NCBI RefSeq assembly: GCF_005938225.1
Contig: NZ_VCPC01000004.1
Span: 124,001 to 188,000, forward strand
DNA: 64,000 bases
From: Arenibacterium halophilum
GTDB taxonomy: Bacteria > Pseudomonadota > Alphaproteobacteria > Rhodobacterales > Rhodobacteraceae
Direction: 5' to 3'
Shown here one piece after another: positions 52,936-61,039 of this stretch (position 1 is its first letter; every line of letters begins with the position of its first letter). The translations under genes and the position numbers were made by a program. Under the pieces are notes generated by a model that was not told the DNA's origin, did no database searches, and worked only from the letters and a program-made list of their open reading frames with translations.

Positions 52936-53616
52936 TCATCCCGCACGCATCGCGGTGACGTCGCTGGAATTGATGGTTTGCCCCGTACTCAGCACCAGTT
53001 TGATCAATTCTCCGTCAATCTGTGCCTCATTCACACGGCCGTACACTTCAGCCTGTGATGATGCTTCCAGCTTTCCGGATTTGAAGCTTTCGACGTGGAA
53101 CGTGTAGTCGCCGTGCCCAAGACCTCCGCCTGTCCACATGAATGTATTTCGTGACACCGGAATATCCAAACGCTGAACTTCTGTTCCGTTCAACGATTTA
53201 ACGACAAGCTGGGCCTTATCCGCTGTTTGCGTCGGTTTCGGTGCAATCTCTACCGCTGTTCCAGTATAGGACACGGGCGCGGCAGCGCGGATATCACGCC
53301 CGATCCAAGCCGCCAAACTGTCGGCCTGACCCGACAACCCGGCCCGCGACAGCATGCCGGCAACCATGGCCTCAAGCGAATCGTTCGTTTTCACCTGCTG
53401 TTCGACCATCGAAAACTGGGCAAGCTGCGAAGCATATTCCGTAGAATCCAACGGCTCCAGCGGGTCTTGGTACTTTGCCTGCGTGGTGAGCAGTTTGATA
53501 AATGTCTCGAAATCCGAAGTCAGCCCGGCAATTGCGGATTTCCCCGAGGAACCTGCAGAGGACGCGCCCGTGGTGGCGGGTGTGGCGCCAGTTGCTCCGA
53601 CAGAGTCAACGACCAT
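52936..53616 (-). CDS. flgD: Flagellar hook assembly protein (hook cap)
   Basis: A 226-residue protein of the FlgD family, which caps the growing hook and is discarded afterwards. The conserved N-terminus appears as SDFETFIKLLTTQAKYQDPLEPLD near residue 35, followed by QLAQFSMVEQQ. The C-terminal half (about 90-215) is the beta-rich Tudor/Fn3-like region. It begins two bases after the fliK stop on the same strand. flgE, often next in other species, is not adjacent; downstream lies the end of ugd. Confidence 0.93.
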   Translation of the reverse strand: MVVDSVGATGATPATTGASSAGSSGKSAIAGLTSDFETFIKLLTTQAKYQDPLEPLDSTEYASQLAQFSMVEQQVKTNDSLEAMVAGMLSRAGLSGQADSLAAWIGRDIRAAAPVSYTGTAVEIAPKPTQTADKAQLVVKSLNGTEVQRLDIPVSRNTFMWTGGGLGHGDYTFHVESFKSGKLEASSQAEVYGRVNEAQIDGELIKLVLSTGQTINSSDVTAMRAG

Positions 53617-53618
53617 GT

Positions 53619-55145
53619 TTAAATCCTTATATCCAAACCAGAAACTGTGAGCGCGCGCGGAGGCGACTTGGCTGCCGGTGTGCTGCCCTCAGGCGGCGCA
53701 ACTCCATCGCTTTTCAAAGTCGCGACGGTGTTTGCCCTATCCCCGCCCTGCGCCCCTTGCCCCTGCTGGCGGAACTCAAAGCCGGCTTGTTCAAAGCCAA
53801 GTTTGCGAAATTCCTGCAGGAGACTGTCCATGTGACGACGCATCAGCTCTGTCGTTTCGGCGCGCTCTGCAGTTACGATGATCGTCAAGGCGCCGTCTGT
53901 TGTCGCCAGTTGCATCCTGACATGGCCCAACTCTTTTGGAGACAGCGCAATATCAACAGACTTATCCGGGCTGCGGACAACTTGATCTACAATCTGGGCA
54001 AACGGCATCCGCGAGGCTTCTACCCGAAGTGTAGAACTGACGCCCGGGCTGTGCGAGGTACCGGGCATTTCCCGCGCCAACCCGTCGAAATCCGGTATTG
54101 ACGCTATGGCCCCGGGCTCAAACACAACGGACATGCTGTTCTTGGACATGGTGGTTAGGTCCGGAGAATTCGACGGTGCGCTACTTACCCCATATGCGGA
54201 CGCATTCTGCACGAACCTCGCCACGCCCTCGAATCCTTCGGGGCGGCGTAGCTGGGCTTGCGGTGCATCAAAACTTTCGACTCTGGAAGCGAACCGGCGA
54301 TCAGCGGCAGAGTTCTGGTCCACGACCTGGAGATTTGGAACTGGACGATTTTTGAGATCCGCTTCCGTCGACTTGGCCATCGCGTCCGTCGCGTTGGCCG
54401 CAACCGCGGTGCCAGCCATGCTCTGGCTGGACGGAATTTCAGAAGCCTGCCGCGCAATTTGGCGGGCGACACTTACCATGGTCGAGCCACTCTCGGTCCC
54501 ACGTCCAAAGCTCGCGCGGTGCACGGCGTCAGCGGCTCTGCCTTCTTGTGAAGATGCAACGTTGGTGTTTGCCTTCAAGTCCATCGAAGAGAGTGTAGCT
54601 GGTCCATTTCGAGGCGATGCTTTTTGATGTGCTTCAGCAGACACAGAGACAGCAGGACCTGCTGCCTGGCGGGTTTCGCGCACCGAGCCCGGGTCAACTT
54701 TCATCATCTCACCAGTTCGCGCAGAAATTGGTGCCTGCTCCAGCACGGGTAGAGCCCCATCCGCGCGCGCGTCGGCTGCATCACTCACAAGCAAATTGCC
54801 GTTTCTGTCACCAACCGACCCTTCCGCCAACTCCGCCCGGATGCCCCCAAATTCGCCATCAGGACCTGACACATCGGTATCTGATTCGCCCCCTGCATCC
54901 GGGACTTCATCGACAATATCATGCTCCGAGGCATCCTCGTTACCTGACAAAACGGGCGCCGCAATCAGAGCTGCTTCTGTCAGTTCCACCTTAACATTGT
55001 CTTGATCAACGAACTCGGAAAACGAAGCCGATGCCTTTGCGCCAGCCCGATAATCACCTTGGGCCCGGTTGTGTTGGGCGGAGACCGTTTCTCGACCAGT
55101 CGCCCCGGCCGGCGTTGTCCCACCGGACAGTATCTGAGTGTGCAT
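53619..55145 (-). CDS. fliK: Flagellar hook-length control protein
   Basis: A 508-residue protein. The first 380 residues are low-complexity and poorly conserved, as usual for the molecular-ruler part. The C-terminal substrate-switch domain (about 390-470) contains KSVDIALSPKELGHVRMQLA and TAERAETTELMRRHMDSLLQ. It controls hook length and switches export from hook to filament proteins. Upstream (55146-55254) is a divergent region shared with the rod-binding-protein gene and carrying a near-consensus CtrA-type site. Confidence 0.9.
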   Translation of the reverse strand: MHTQILSGGTTPAGATGRETVSAQHNRAQGDYRAGAKASASFSEFVDQDNVKVELTEAALIAAPVLSGNEDASEHDIVDEVPDAGGESDTDVSGPDGEFGGIRAELAEGSVGDRNGNLLVSDAADARADGALPVLEQAPISARTGEMMKVDPGSVRETRQAAGPAVSVSAEAHQKASPRNGPATLSSMDLKANTNVASSQEGRAADAVHRASFGRGTESGSTMVSVARQIARQASEIPSSQSMAGTAVAANATDAMAKSTEADLKNRPVPNLQVVDQNSAADRRFASRVESFDAPQAQLRRPEGFEGVARFVQNASAYGVSSAPSNSPDLTTMSKNSMSVVFEPGAIASIPDFDGLAREMPGTSHSPGVSSTLRVEASRMPFAQIVDQVVRSPDKSVDIALSPKELGHVRMQLATTDGALTIIVTAERAETTELMRRHMDSLLQEFRKLGFEQAGFEFRQQGQGAQGGDRANTVATLKSDGVAPPEGSTPAAKSPPRALTVSGLDIRI

Positions 55146-55192
55146 GTCTCACCAAAATTCTTTTTTTCGAGCGCCAACTTGATCCACCGAGG

Positions 55193-55208
55193 TTACGATC
55201 TTTTTAAC
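55193..55208. promoter_or_regulatory. Candidate CtrA-type site in the fliK/flgJ divergent region
   Basis: TTAC-GATCTTT-TTAAC has one mismatch to the TTAA-N7-TTAAC consensus of the alphaproteobacterial regulator CtrA. It lies 48-63 bases from the fliK start and 47-62 bases from the start at 55255, so it could act on both. Confidence 0.4.
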
Positions 55209-55254
55209 CGCTTGCTGCGCAATCTAGGGAAATGATGCGAATTCGAGAGATACT

Positions 55255-55545
55255 ATGATCGGCAGCGTAAACTCCGAAGCACGAAACCTTTCAGGGCAAA
55301 GCCAGCATGAACCCTTGCGGCAGGCTGCTACAGAATTGGAAATAACATTTCTGGATGAAATGTTAAAATCGGCAGGATTCGGAGCGCCGCAGTCCGCCTT
55401 TGGCGGCGGAGCAGGAGAAGAACAGTTTGCGTCTCTTTTGCGCACGGAACAAGCCCGCCGAATGGTTGAAGGCGGTGGAATTGGGCTTGCTGAAGCCTTG
55501 TTCGACTATTTGGTGGAGAGACATGATGACGGAACCAACGTTTGA
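55255..55545 (+). CDS. flgJ: Flagellar rod-binding protein (FlgJ N-terminal domain only)
   Basis: A 96-residue protein equivalent to the rod-scaffolding N-terminal part of FlgJ. LRQAATELEITFLDEMLKSA near residue 21 is the family core, and QFASLLRTEQARRMVEGGGIGLAEAL follows. The muramidase domain of enterobacterial FlgJ is absent, as is normal in alphaproteobacteria. The downstream flgN-like gene starts inside its 3' end, 23 bases before the stop. Confidence 0.85.
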   Translation: MIGSVNSEARNLSGQSQHEPLRQAATELEITFLDEMLKSAGFGAPQSAFGGGAGEEQFASLLRTEQARRMVEGGGIGLAEALFDYLVERHDDGTNV

Positions 55546-55885
55546 ACTGTTGCTAAAACAGTTGAACGACCTTCTTGATCGCGAACGGACGACATTGCTC
55601 GCCGGCGATCTTGCTGCCTTGCCCGGCTTGCTGGATGAGAAGGAGAGGGCTATCGCGACCCTTGAAAGCTGCAAGCTGACCGATCGCGAAAGAGTTGAGA
55701 AAATTCAATCAAAAATTGTTCGAAACCAGAGCCTGATATCAGGTGCCATTGCAGGTATTCAGGATGTTTCCATACGCATGAAGGCAATTCAGATGGCGCG
55801 GGGAGGCCTTGAAACCTATGATCAAACTGGCATTCGAACCCGCTATAACACTACATCGCTCGGAAACGTGGAAAAGCGGGCATGA
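55523..55885 (+). CDS. flgN: Flagellar chaperone FlgN-like protein
   Basis: A 120-residue, mainly helical protein. LLKQLNDLLDRERTTLLAGDLAALPGLL near residue 9 resembles the FlgN family, chaperones for hook-filament junction proteins FlgK and FlgL. Two ATG codons occur (55523 and 55526); GGAG lies seven to ten bases upstream. It overlaps the flgJ end in another frame, suggesting translational coupling. Identification rests on length, helical pattern and position, so it is less firm than the others. Confidence 0.72.
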   Translation: MMTEPTFELLLKQLNDLLDRERTTLLAGDLAALPGLLDEKERAIATLESCKLTDRERVEKIQSKIVRNQSLISGAIAGIQDVSIRMKAIQMARGGLETYDQTGIRTRYNTTSLGNVEKRA

Positions 55886-55929
55886 CTGCAGGATTTTATT
55901 AAAAGCCTCCGCATCAACGCTATTGGACA

Positions 55930-55944
55930 TTAAGCACCTGTTAG
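55930..55944 (+). promoter_or_regulatory. Candidate CtrA-type site upstream of flagellin
   Basis: TTAA-GCACCTG-TTAG is one base from TTAA-N7-TTAA. It lies 147 bases before the flagellin start, inside a roughly 200-base leader that holds no other recognised gene. Confidence 0.38.
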
Positions 55945-56090
55945 TTTTTTCGGCCGATGTTGGCCTCGCACCTCGTAGCGGTGGCGCGGTATTCGAAATA
56001 GGAATTCCGCAAAAGTCAGAAGGACGCAATTGTTCGCATTGCAGCGAACACGACCGGGTGAAACGCGCCCATATGACTGAAGGAAAAAAA

Positions 56091-56915
56091 ATGTCGAGTA
56101 TTCTGACAAATAACAGCGCTATGGTCGCGCTGCAGACCCTGAAGGGTATCAACCAAAACCTGGAAAAAACGCAAAGCGAAATTTCCACGGGCAAGGAAAT
56201 TGCCGGCGCCAAGGACAATTCGGCGATCTGGGCAATTTCGAAAGTCATGGAATCGGATGTGTCTGGCTTCCAGGCTGTTTCGGATTCGCTGGCTCTGGGC
56301 GAATCGACCGTGGCTGTGGCTTTGGCAGGCGCCGAACAGATCACCAACATCCTGAACGAAATCAAGGGTAAGGTGGTTGCCGCAACCGGTGAAAACGTCG
56401 ATTACGCTAAACTGACGGCGGACGTGACCGAACTCACCAACCAAGTTACGTCGATCATCAACGCATCCCAGTTCAACGGGATGAATCTTTTGAATGACGA
56501 CGGTGTTAACCTGACCGTTCTGTCGTCGATTGATCGTGATAATACCGGTACTGTGACGGCATCCAACATCACGGTGGCAGCCGTTGACTTCACTTCGAAC
56601 CTCGACCTGACGGATATCGATGTCTCCGACTCGACTCAGGCCGAAGCATCGATCGTGAACATCGAAGCCCACATCCAGACAGCAGTCGATGGTGCAGCCG
56701 CTCTTGGTGCCTCGTCGAAGCGGATCACTGATCAGTCAGGTTTCGTGACAAAAGTCATGGACGCGATGAAATCAGGGATCGGTTCGCTGGTCGACGCCGA
56801 CATGGAAGCCGCGTCGGCGCGCCTTCAGGCTCTTCAAACTCAGCAGCAGTTGGGCGTGCAGGCCCTGTCAATTGCCAACCAGGCGCCGCAGACGATCCTG
56901 TCTCTGTTCCGTTAA
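56091..56915 (+). CDS. fliC: Flagellin
   Basis: A 274-residue, short flagellin. The D0/D1 ends are well conserved: NNSAMVALQTLKGINQNLEK and TQSEISTGKEIAGAKDNSA at the N-terminus, and ARLQALQTQQQLGVQALSIA and NQAPQTILSLFR at the C-terminus. The central part (about 130-210) is a small variable domain, so the filament surface is simple. AAGGAA precedes the ATG; the longer upstream frame is not supported. A strong terminator follows, then flaF and flbT, its usual export/translation regulators in alphaproteobacteria. Confidence 0.95.
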   Translation: MSSILTNNSAMVALQTLKGINQNLEKTQSEISTGKEIAGAKDNSAIWAISKVMESDVSGFQAVSDSLALGESTVAVALAGAEQITNILNEIKGKVVAATGENVDYAKLTADVTELTNQVTSIINASQFNGMNLLNDDGVNLTVLSSIDRDNTGTVTASNITVAAVDFTSNLDLTDIDVSDSTQAEASIVNIEAHIQTAVDGAAALGASSKRITDQSGFVTKVMDAMKSGIGSLVDADMEAASARLQALQTQQQLGVQALSIANQAPQTILSLFR

Positions 56916-56921
56916 AACCAA

Positions 56922-56956
56922 TTGGTCGAGGCGTCCACCGCCTCGACCAACATTTT
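56922..56956 (+). terminator. Rho-independent terminator of flagellin gene
   Basis: A perfect 12-bp stem, TTGGTCGAGGCG with CGCCTCGACCAA, and a 5-base loop lies seven bases after the flagellin stop, followed by CATTTTT. It allows abundant monocistronic flagellin mRNA. Confidence 0.92.
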
Positions 56957-56982
56957 TCGATTTTGGCTCGTGAGGTTTTGAC

Positions 56983-57354
56983 GTGAATGCAATGACACAG
57001 GCACAGCGTGCCTATTCAGCTGTTTCGGCTCCGACTAGAACACCTAGACGTGCTGAATTCGAAGCGGTCGCCCGGATAACGCAAAAGCTTCGTTTCGCCG
57101 CATCCAAAGGTATTGAAGGCTTTCCAGCTTTGGCCGAAGCACTGAATGACAACCGGAAGCTGTGGAACATCTTCCTTATCGATGTGTCCGACCCCAAAAA
57201 TCCTCTTCCAGACGATTTGCGTGCGCGGATTTTTTACCTCGCGGAGTTCACGCGCGCCCACACTGTGAAGGTTCTTGCACGAAAAGCGGATGTCGAACCG
57301 CTTATTGAGGTCAATACCGCTATTCTGCGTGGTCTTCGGGGTGGAGCAGACTGA
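56983..57354 (+). CDS. flaF: Flagellar biosynthesis regulator FlaF
   Basis: A 123-residue protein of the FlaF family, needed for flagellin secretion or translation in alphaproteobacteria. The hallmarks are AQRAYSAV near the start, ALNDNRKLWNIFLIDVSDPKNPLP near residue 48 and the C-terminal LIEVNTAILRGLRG. GAGG lies seven bases before the GTG at 56983; an ATG three codons in is possible. flbT begins two bases after its stop. Confidence 0.92.
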   Translation: MNAMTQAQRAYSAVSAPTRTPRRAEFEAVARITQKLRFAASKGIEGFPALAEALNDNRKLWNIFLIDVSDPKNPLPDDLRARIFYLAEFTRAHTVKVLARKADVEPLIEVNTAILRGLRGGAD

Positions 57355-57355
57355 A

Positions 57356-57760
57356 ATGGGCGGATTGGTACTAAAGTTGGCGCCCAAGGAACGCGTGCTA
57401 GTGAACGGCGCGGTCATCGAGAACGGTGACAGAAGGACACGCCTTTCAATCATGACACCGGATGCGAATATCCTGCGCCTGCGTGACGCAATCCATCCGG
57501 AAGAGGCCACTACACCGGTCAGGCGTGTTTGTTATGCCGCACAGTTGGTTTTGACAGGCGATAGCGATCCGCAGGAAAGCAGGCTGACGCTTTTGCGCAG
57601 GATCGAAGAGCTGAGCCAAGTTTTCACAGATATCGATAGCCGCAAATCTCTTGCCGAAGCGACCCAAGCTTTGGTCGATAACCAGCACTATCGCTGCCTG
57701 AAATCACTACGCGCGTTGCTACCGCGTGAAGACAGGTTGCTTGCCGCGCGACCAAGTTAA
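57356..57760 (+). CDS. flbT: Flagellin post-transcriptional regulator FlbT
   Basis: A 134-residue protein of the FlbT family, which binds flagellin mRNA leaders and couples translation to hook completion. LVLKLAPKERVLVNGAVIENGDRR at the N-terminus and QVFTDIDSRKSLAEATQAL near residue 85 are diagnostic. It starts immediately after flaF. Immediately beyond its stop begins a remnant of an insertion sequence; the last residues could have been altered by that event, though the length is still within the family range. Confidence 0.9.
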   Translation: MGGLVLKLAPKERVLVNGAVIENGDRRTRLSIMTPDANILRLRDAIHPEEATTPVRRVCYAAQLVLTGDSDPQESRLTLLRRIEELSQVFTDIDSRKSLAEATQALVDNQHYRCLKSLRALLPREDRLLAARPS

Positions 57761-58019
57761 TTGAATAGCCCCGCGTCCCTTAGGCGCTTCGTCTCTCAGT
57801 TTCTGCTGCCGCTCGAAGTCGACCGGCGACAGCATTCCGGTCTGGGTTTGCTTGAGCCTCGGGTTTTAGAACATCTCTATCTAGTCGAACACATCCTTCC
57901 TGGCTTCTTTGCGCGCTCGGTAGGTCCAGTGCCTGATCCGCTCGCACTTCAGCCGCTTGAATAAGCACTTCACAACCGTGTTGTCATTGTATTTTCCGCA
58001 GCGGCTTAGCGAGTGTTAC
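57761..58019 (-). pseudogene. C-terminal remnant of an IS3-family transposase
   Basis: On the minus strand this reads as the last ~85 codons of an IS3 OrfB: YNDNTVVKCLFKRLKCERI, then RHWTYRARKEARKDVFD, then LSPVDFERQQKLRDEA. Two stops (where DVFDYIEMFYNP would be expected) interrupt it. Its upstream part is missing; the right end is cut at the boundary of the next IS. It is therefore a dead fragment. Confidence 0.78.
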
Positions 58020-59335
58020 TGAACCGCGCCGGGTTTGCCGGAGGCTCCAACTCTTGATTAGGATGGAGCATCATGAGCAAGACGACTAACAAGTATTCCC
58101 CCGAAATGCGCGAACGAGCCGTTCGTATGGTTCTGGACAACGCAGGGCAGCATGAGAGCCGCTGGTCTGCGATCCTGTCGATTTCCTTGAAGATCGGTTG
58201 TGTGCCGCAAACGCTTAATGAGTAGGTCAAAAAGGCCGAGGTTGATAGCGGTGATCGCGCCGGCATCACGACCGAGATGGCCGAGAAGCTGAAGGCGCTG
58301 GAACGCGAGAACCGGGAACTGAAGCAGGCCAACGAGATCTTGCGAAAGGCATCGGCATATTTTTGCCCAGGCGGAGCTCGACCGCCGGTCCAGGACATGA
58401 TCGCCTTCATCGAAGAACACCATGACGCCATCGGGATCGAGCCGGTCTGTAGGCATCTGCCGATCGCCCCGTCTACCTTCTACGATCACATGGCCAAGCG
58501 GGCGAACGCCAACCTGGTGTCGGATCGGGCGAAGCGGGATGTGACGTTGAAGCCAGGGATCGAACGCGTCTGGCAGCAGAGCTACAAGGTCTATGGGGTG
58601 CGCAAGGTCTGACACCAGATGCGCCCCGAAGGCTTTTATGTCGCCCGCTGCACGGTGGCGCGGCTGATGAAGGACATTGGATCGAAGGCATCATTCGGGG
58701 CAAGAAACACAGGACGACCATTCCGGACAAGTCTCAGCCAAGCCCGCTTGATAAGGTGAACCGTCAGTTCAAGGCACTGGCGCCGAACATACTGTGGGTT
58801 AGCGATTTCATCTATGTCGCCACCTGGCAGGGCTTAGTTCACGTTGCCTTTGTCATCGATACCTTCGCGCGCCGTATCGTGGGCTGGCGGGTCAGTCGGA
58901 CGGCTCATGCCGGGTTTTTTTCTGGATGCTTTGGAGCAGGCCGTGCATCAGCGGAAACCTGAATTAGGCCTAGTTCATCATTCGGATCGCGGATCGCAAT
59001 ATCTGTCCATTCGCTACACCGAGCGCCTGGCCGAAGCCGGGATCGAGCCGTCCGTCGGCAGCGTGGGCGACAGTTGCGACAATGCTCTGGCCGAGACGAT
59101 CAACGGGCTGTTCAAGGCCGAGGTCATCCACCGGCGCGGAGCATGGCGCAGCTTCGACGCTGTGGAATACGTCACCCTCGAGTGGGTCGACTGGATCAAC
59201 AGCCGCCGCCTGCTTGAGCCCATCGGGGACATCCCGCCCGCAGAGGCCGAGACAAACTTCTACGCGGCTATGGAAACATCAGACATGTCCGCGTAACTAA
59301 GATCAATCAGCCTCCGGCAAACCCGGCGCGGTTCA
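58020..59335 (+). mobile_element. Decayed IS3-family insertion sequence (IS-1)
   Basis: A 1316-bp element bounded by perfect 27-bp inverted repeats: TGAACCGCGCCGGGTTTGCC and then GGAGGCT at 58020-58046, with the reverse complement at 59309-59335. It holds a degenerate orfA/orfB pair on the plus strand. No convincing target-site duplication was found at the flanks. The intact ends with a damaged transposase suggest that it is immobile unless helped by a related copy. Confidence 0.88.
58073..59296 (+). pseudogene. Broken IS3 orfA/orfB transposase of IS-1
   Basis: It starts as a normal OrfA ([20 protein letters not shown]), but the Trp expected in LNEWVKKAE is a TAG stop at 58223-58225. Further on, the frame continues through the orfA/orfB junction without the usual shift, meets TGA at 58610-58612 in place of Trp in YGVRKVW, loses a base near 58680, and shifts again at a T-run near 58915. 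The OrfB catalytic core (WVSDFIYVATWQGL, VHHSDRGSQYLSIRY and DNALAETINGLFKAE) is readable across frames, so function is lost. Confidence 0.88.
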
Positions 59336-59356
59336 ACCGTCTTTCGGTTGTGCATG

Positions 59357-60737
59357 GGACCTGTCGCGGGATTATGCCGCTCCAGGTTCTTATTTACGCG
59401 GCCTGAGCCTCGAAGGCCAAGGGTCTTTTTCAGCCGAGTGCTGAGTGCCGTCGGCGCGGATTGTAGAAGCCTGATGTATTGGAAGATCGCCCTCTTTGGC
59501 GCGCGTCTCGTCGGCCAGGATCGCTGCCACAGCTGCTCGGCCTTGATCATTCTGAAGAAGGTCTCGACGACCGCATTGTCGTAACAGTTCCCGGTCATGC
59601 TCCTCGATACTTTTAGGCCATGCTCGCGCATCAGCTTCTGGTAATCGTGGGAGCAGTTTCGGCGGCCTCGGTCAGTGAGGTGAACGTAGCCCTTGGGCAG
59701 TTGCCGCAAGGCGATGGTCATTTTCCGCGCCCCAGTGGCCAGGTCACGTTTCATCCGGTTGCTGAGCGCCCATCTGTCACCCGGCAGTGGTTTGCGTATG
59801 CAAACCATGAGAGGGCGATGACACGCTTGGAATTCGGGTCGAGGAGCGAGACATTGTCCGCCATTGTTCCGAGGACAATGGCGAGCGCGAAGTATAGCCG
59901 AGCCTCCCGCGTCTAGACATAGCTGATGTCGCCCGCCCATTTCTGGTTCGGACGATCGGCAGAGAAGTCGCGATCCAGCAGGTTAGGCGCTAAGTTGAAG
60001 CTGTGGTTGCTGTTCATGGTCGGTTTGAACGTCTTGTTTCTCTTCATGAAAATGCCGTTCTCACCCATCGGCCGGCCGACACGACGATGCCCGACAATCA
60101 AGCTCGGCTCTTTCAGTTCCTCGGTCATATGCGGTCGGCCGTAGCTGGCTTGCAAAATGGTTGACTGTTCCCGGATATGCGCCAGCACGATCAAGTCCTT
60201 GCGCTGGCTGACGCCGACGCGGCGGTTGCGCCAGCCTCGATAGCCGCGCGGACTGACCACCATGATCTGACACAGTCGGTATCCGGATGTCATGCCGGTG
60301 GTCTTACCCTCTCGAACCATCAGTGCGTGATGCCCTGCCGGGCAGAGAACGAAGGCAAACCTTGTTTGTTTCTCTCCGCGAAGAACGCGTTCGTCCATTG
60401 TCCTCGGACCCATTGCGGTCAATGGCCTCACCCTATTTTAGCGCTTCCCTCTCCTCCCGGAGCAGGCGGTTCTCTTTCCGCAACTGCGCGATCTCCCGTT
60501 CGGGACCGGTCAGATTCGCCAGTTTCTCAAAGCTGCGCCGATCCTGCTTGATCCAGCGGTTCAGCGTCGAGAAACCGACCCCAAAGTCGGACGCTACCTG
60601 CTTACGCGGCAAGTTGCTCGTCAACGCTACACGTACTGCTTCGGCGCGGGAGTCCTCGGTCGGTCGTGATGCCTTCTGCATTCTCCCTTGCGGCACCATA
60701 AGTGGTCAAAGGAGCGGTAAAATCCCGCGACATGTCC
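59357..60737 (-). mobile_element. Decayed IS3-family insertion sequence (IS-2)
   Basis: A 1381-bp element on the minus strand. Its ends are 27-bp inverted repeats with 24 matches: GGACCTGTCGCGGGATTATG then CCGCTCC (59357-59383), and GGAGCGGTAAAATCCCGCGA then CATGTCC (60711-60737). Only 21 bases separate it from IS-1. It differs in sequence and orientation from IS-1, so it is a separate insertion. No target duplication was recognised. Confidence 0.82.
59394..60699 (-). pseudogene. Broken IS3 orfA/orfB transposase of IS-2
   Basis: orfA (60433-60699, 88 codons) looks complete: RAEAVRVALTSNLPRKQVAS, GFSTLNRWIKQDRR and a leucine-zipper-like end. orfB is ruined: it reads SYGRPHMTEELKE, NLLDRDFSADRPNQKWAGDI, then a TAG at 59913-59915 where Trp follows DISYV, then resumes in another frame (SNRMKRDLATGARKMTIALR and GNCYDNAVVETFFRMIKAEQ), and the C-terminus GFYNPRRRHSALG has a TGA (59430-59432) for Trp before KRPLAFEAQAA. 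The element is dead. Confidence 0.85.
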
Positions 60738-61039
60738 AATCCGGCCCACGACAGCGCGCGGCGAGATCTGTTCGAGTAGGTTGATAGCTTCCAAAAATCG
60801 AAACACGAGCACTCGAACAACGGCATTCTGGCGCCAGTTGACTTCGAAATCAGACGGCCGAGTCTGACGAAAGCATATGCCTAGGAACCTAGCTGCACCT
60901 TGGATATTCGGGCCTTGACACGTCACTCGGCTTTAGGACGTTTGCTGCCCGCGCGTGCCTTGGCACAGCACGCGACGGCCATACCTATGTTGATCGCGAT
61001 GCCGGTTACGACCTTCAGCCAATCATATAAAAGGTTTGC
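60738..61039. other. Stretch of 302 bases with no supported gene between IS-2 and fliI
   Basis: Short frames exist on both strands but none is recognisable. In the fliI frame, 38 codons without a stop follow the fliI TAG, including a hydrophobic run, but no start codon is present. Part of this stretch could be left from earlier insertions or a lost gene. Confidence 0.4.

Noticed and set aside
61025-61039. Possible read-through extension of FliI past its TAG
   Set aside because: The frame continues for 38 codons, but FliI already has its full family length and no conserved sequence follows.
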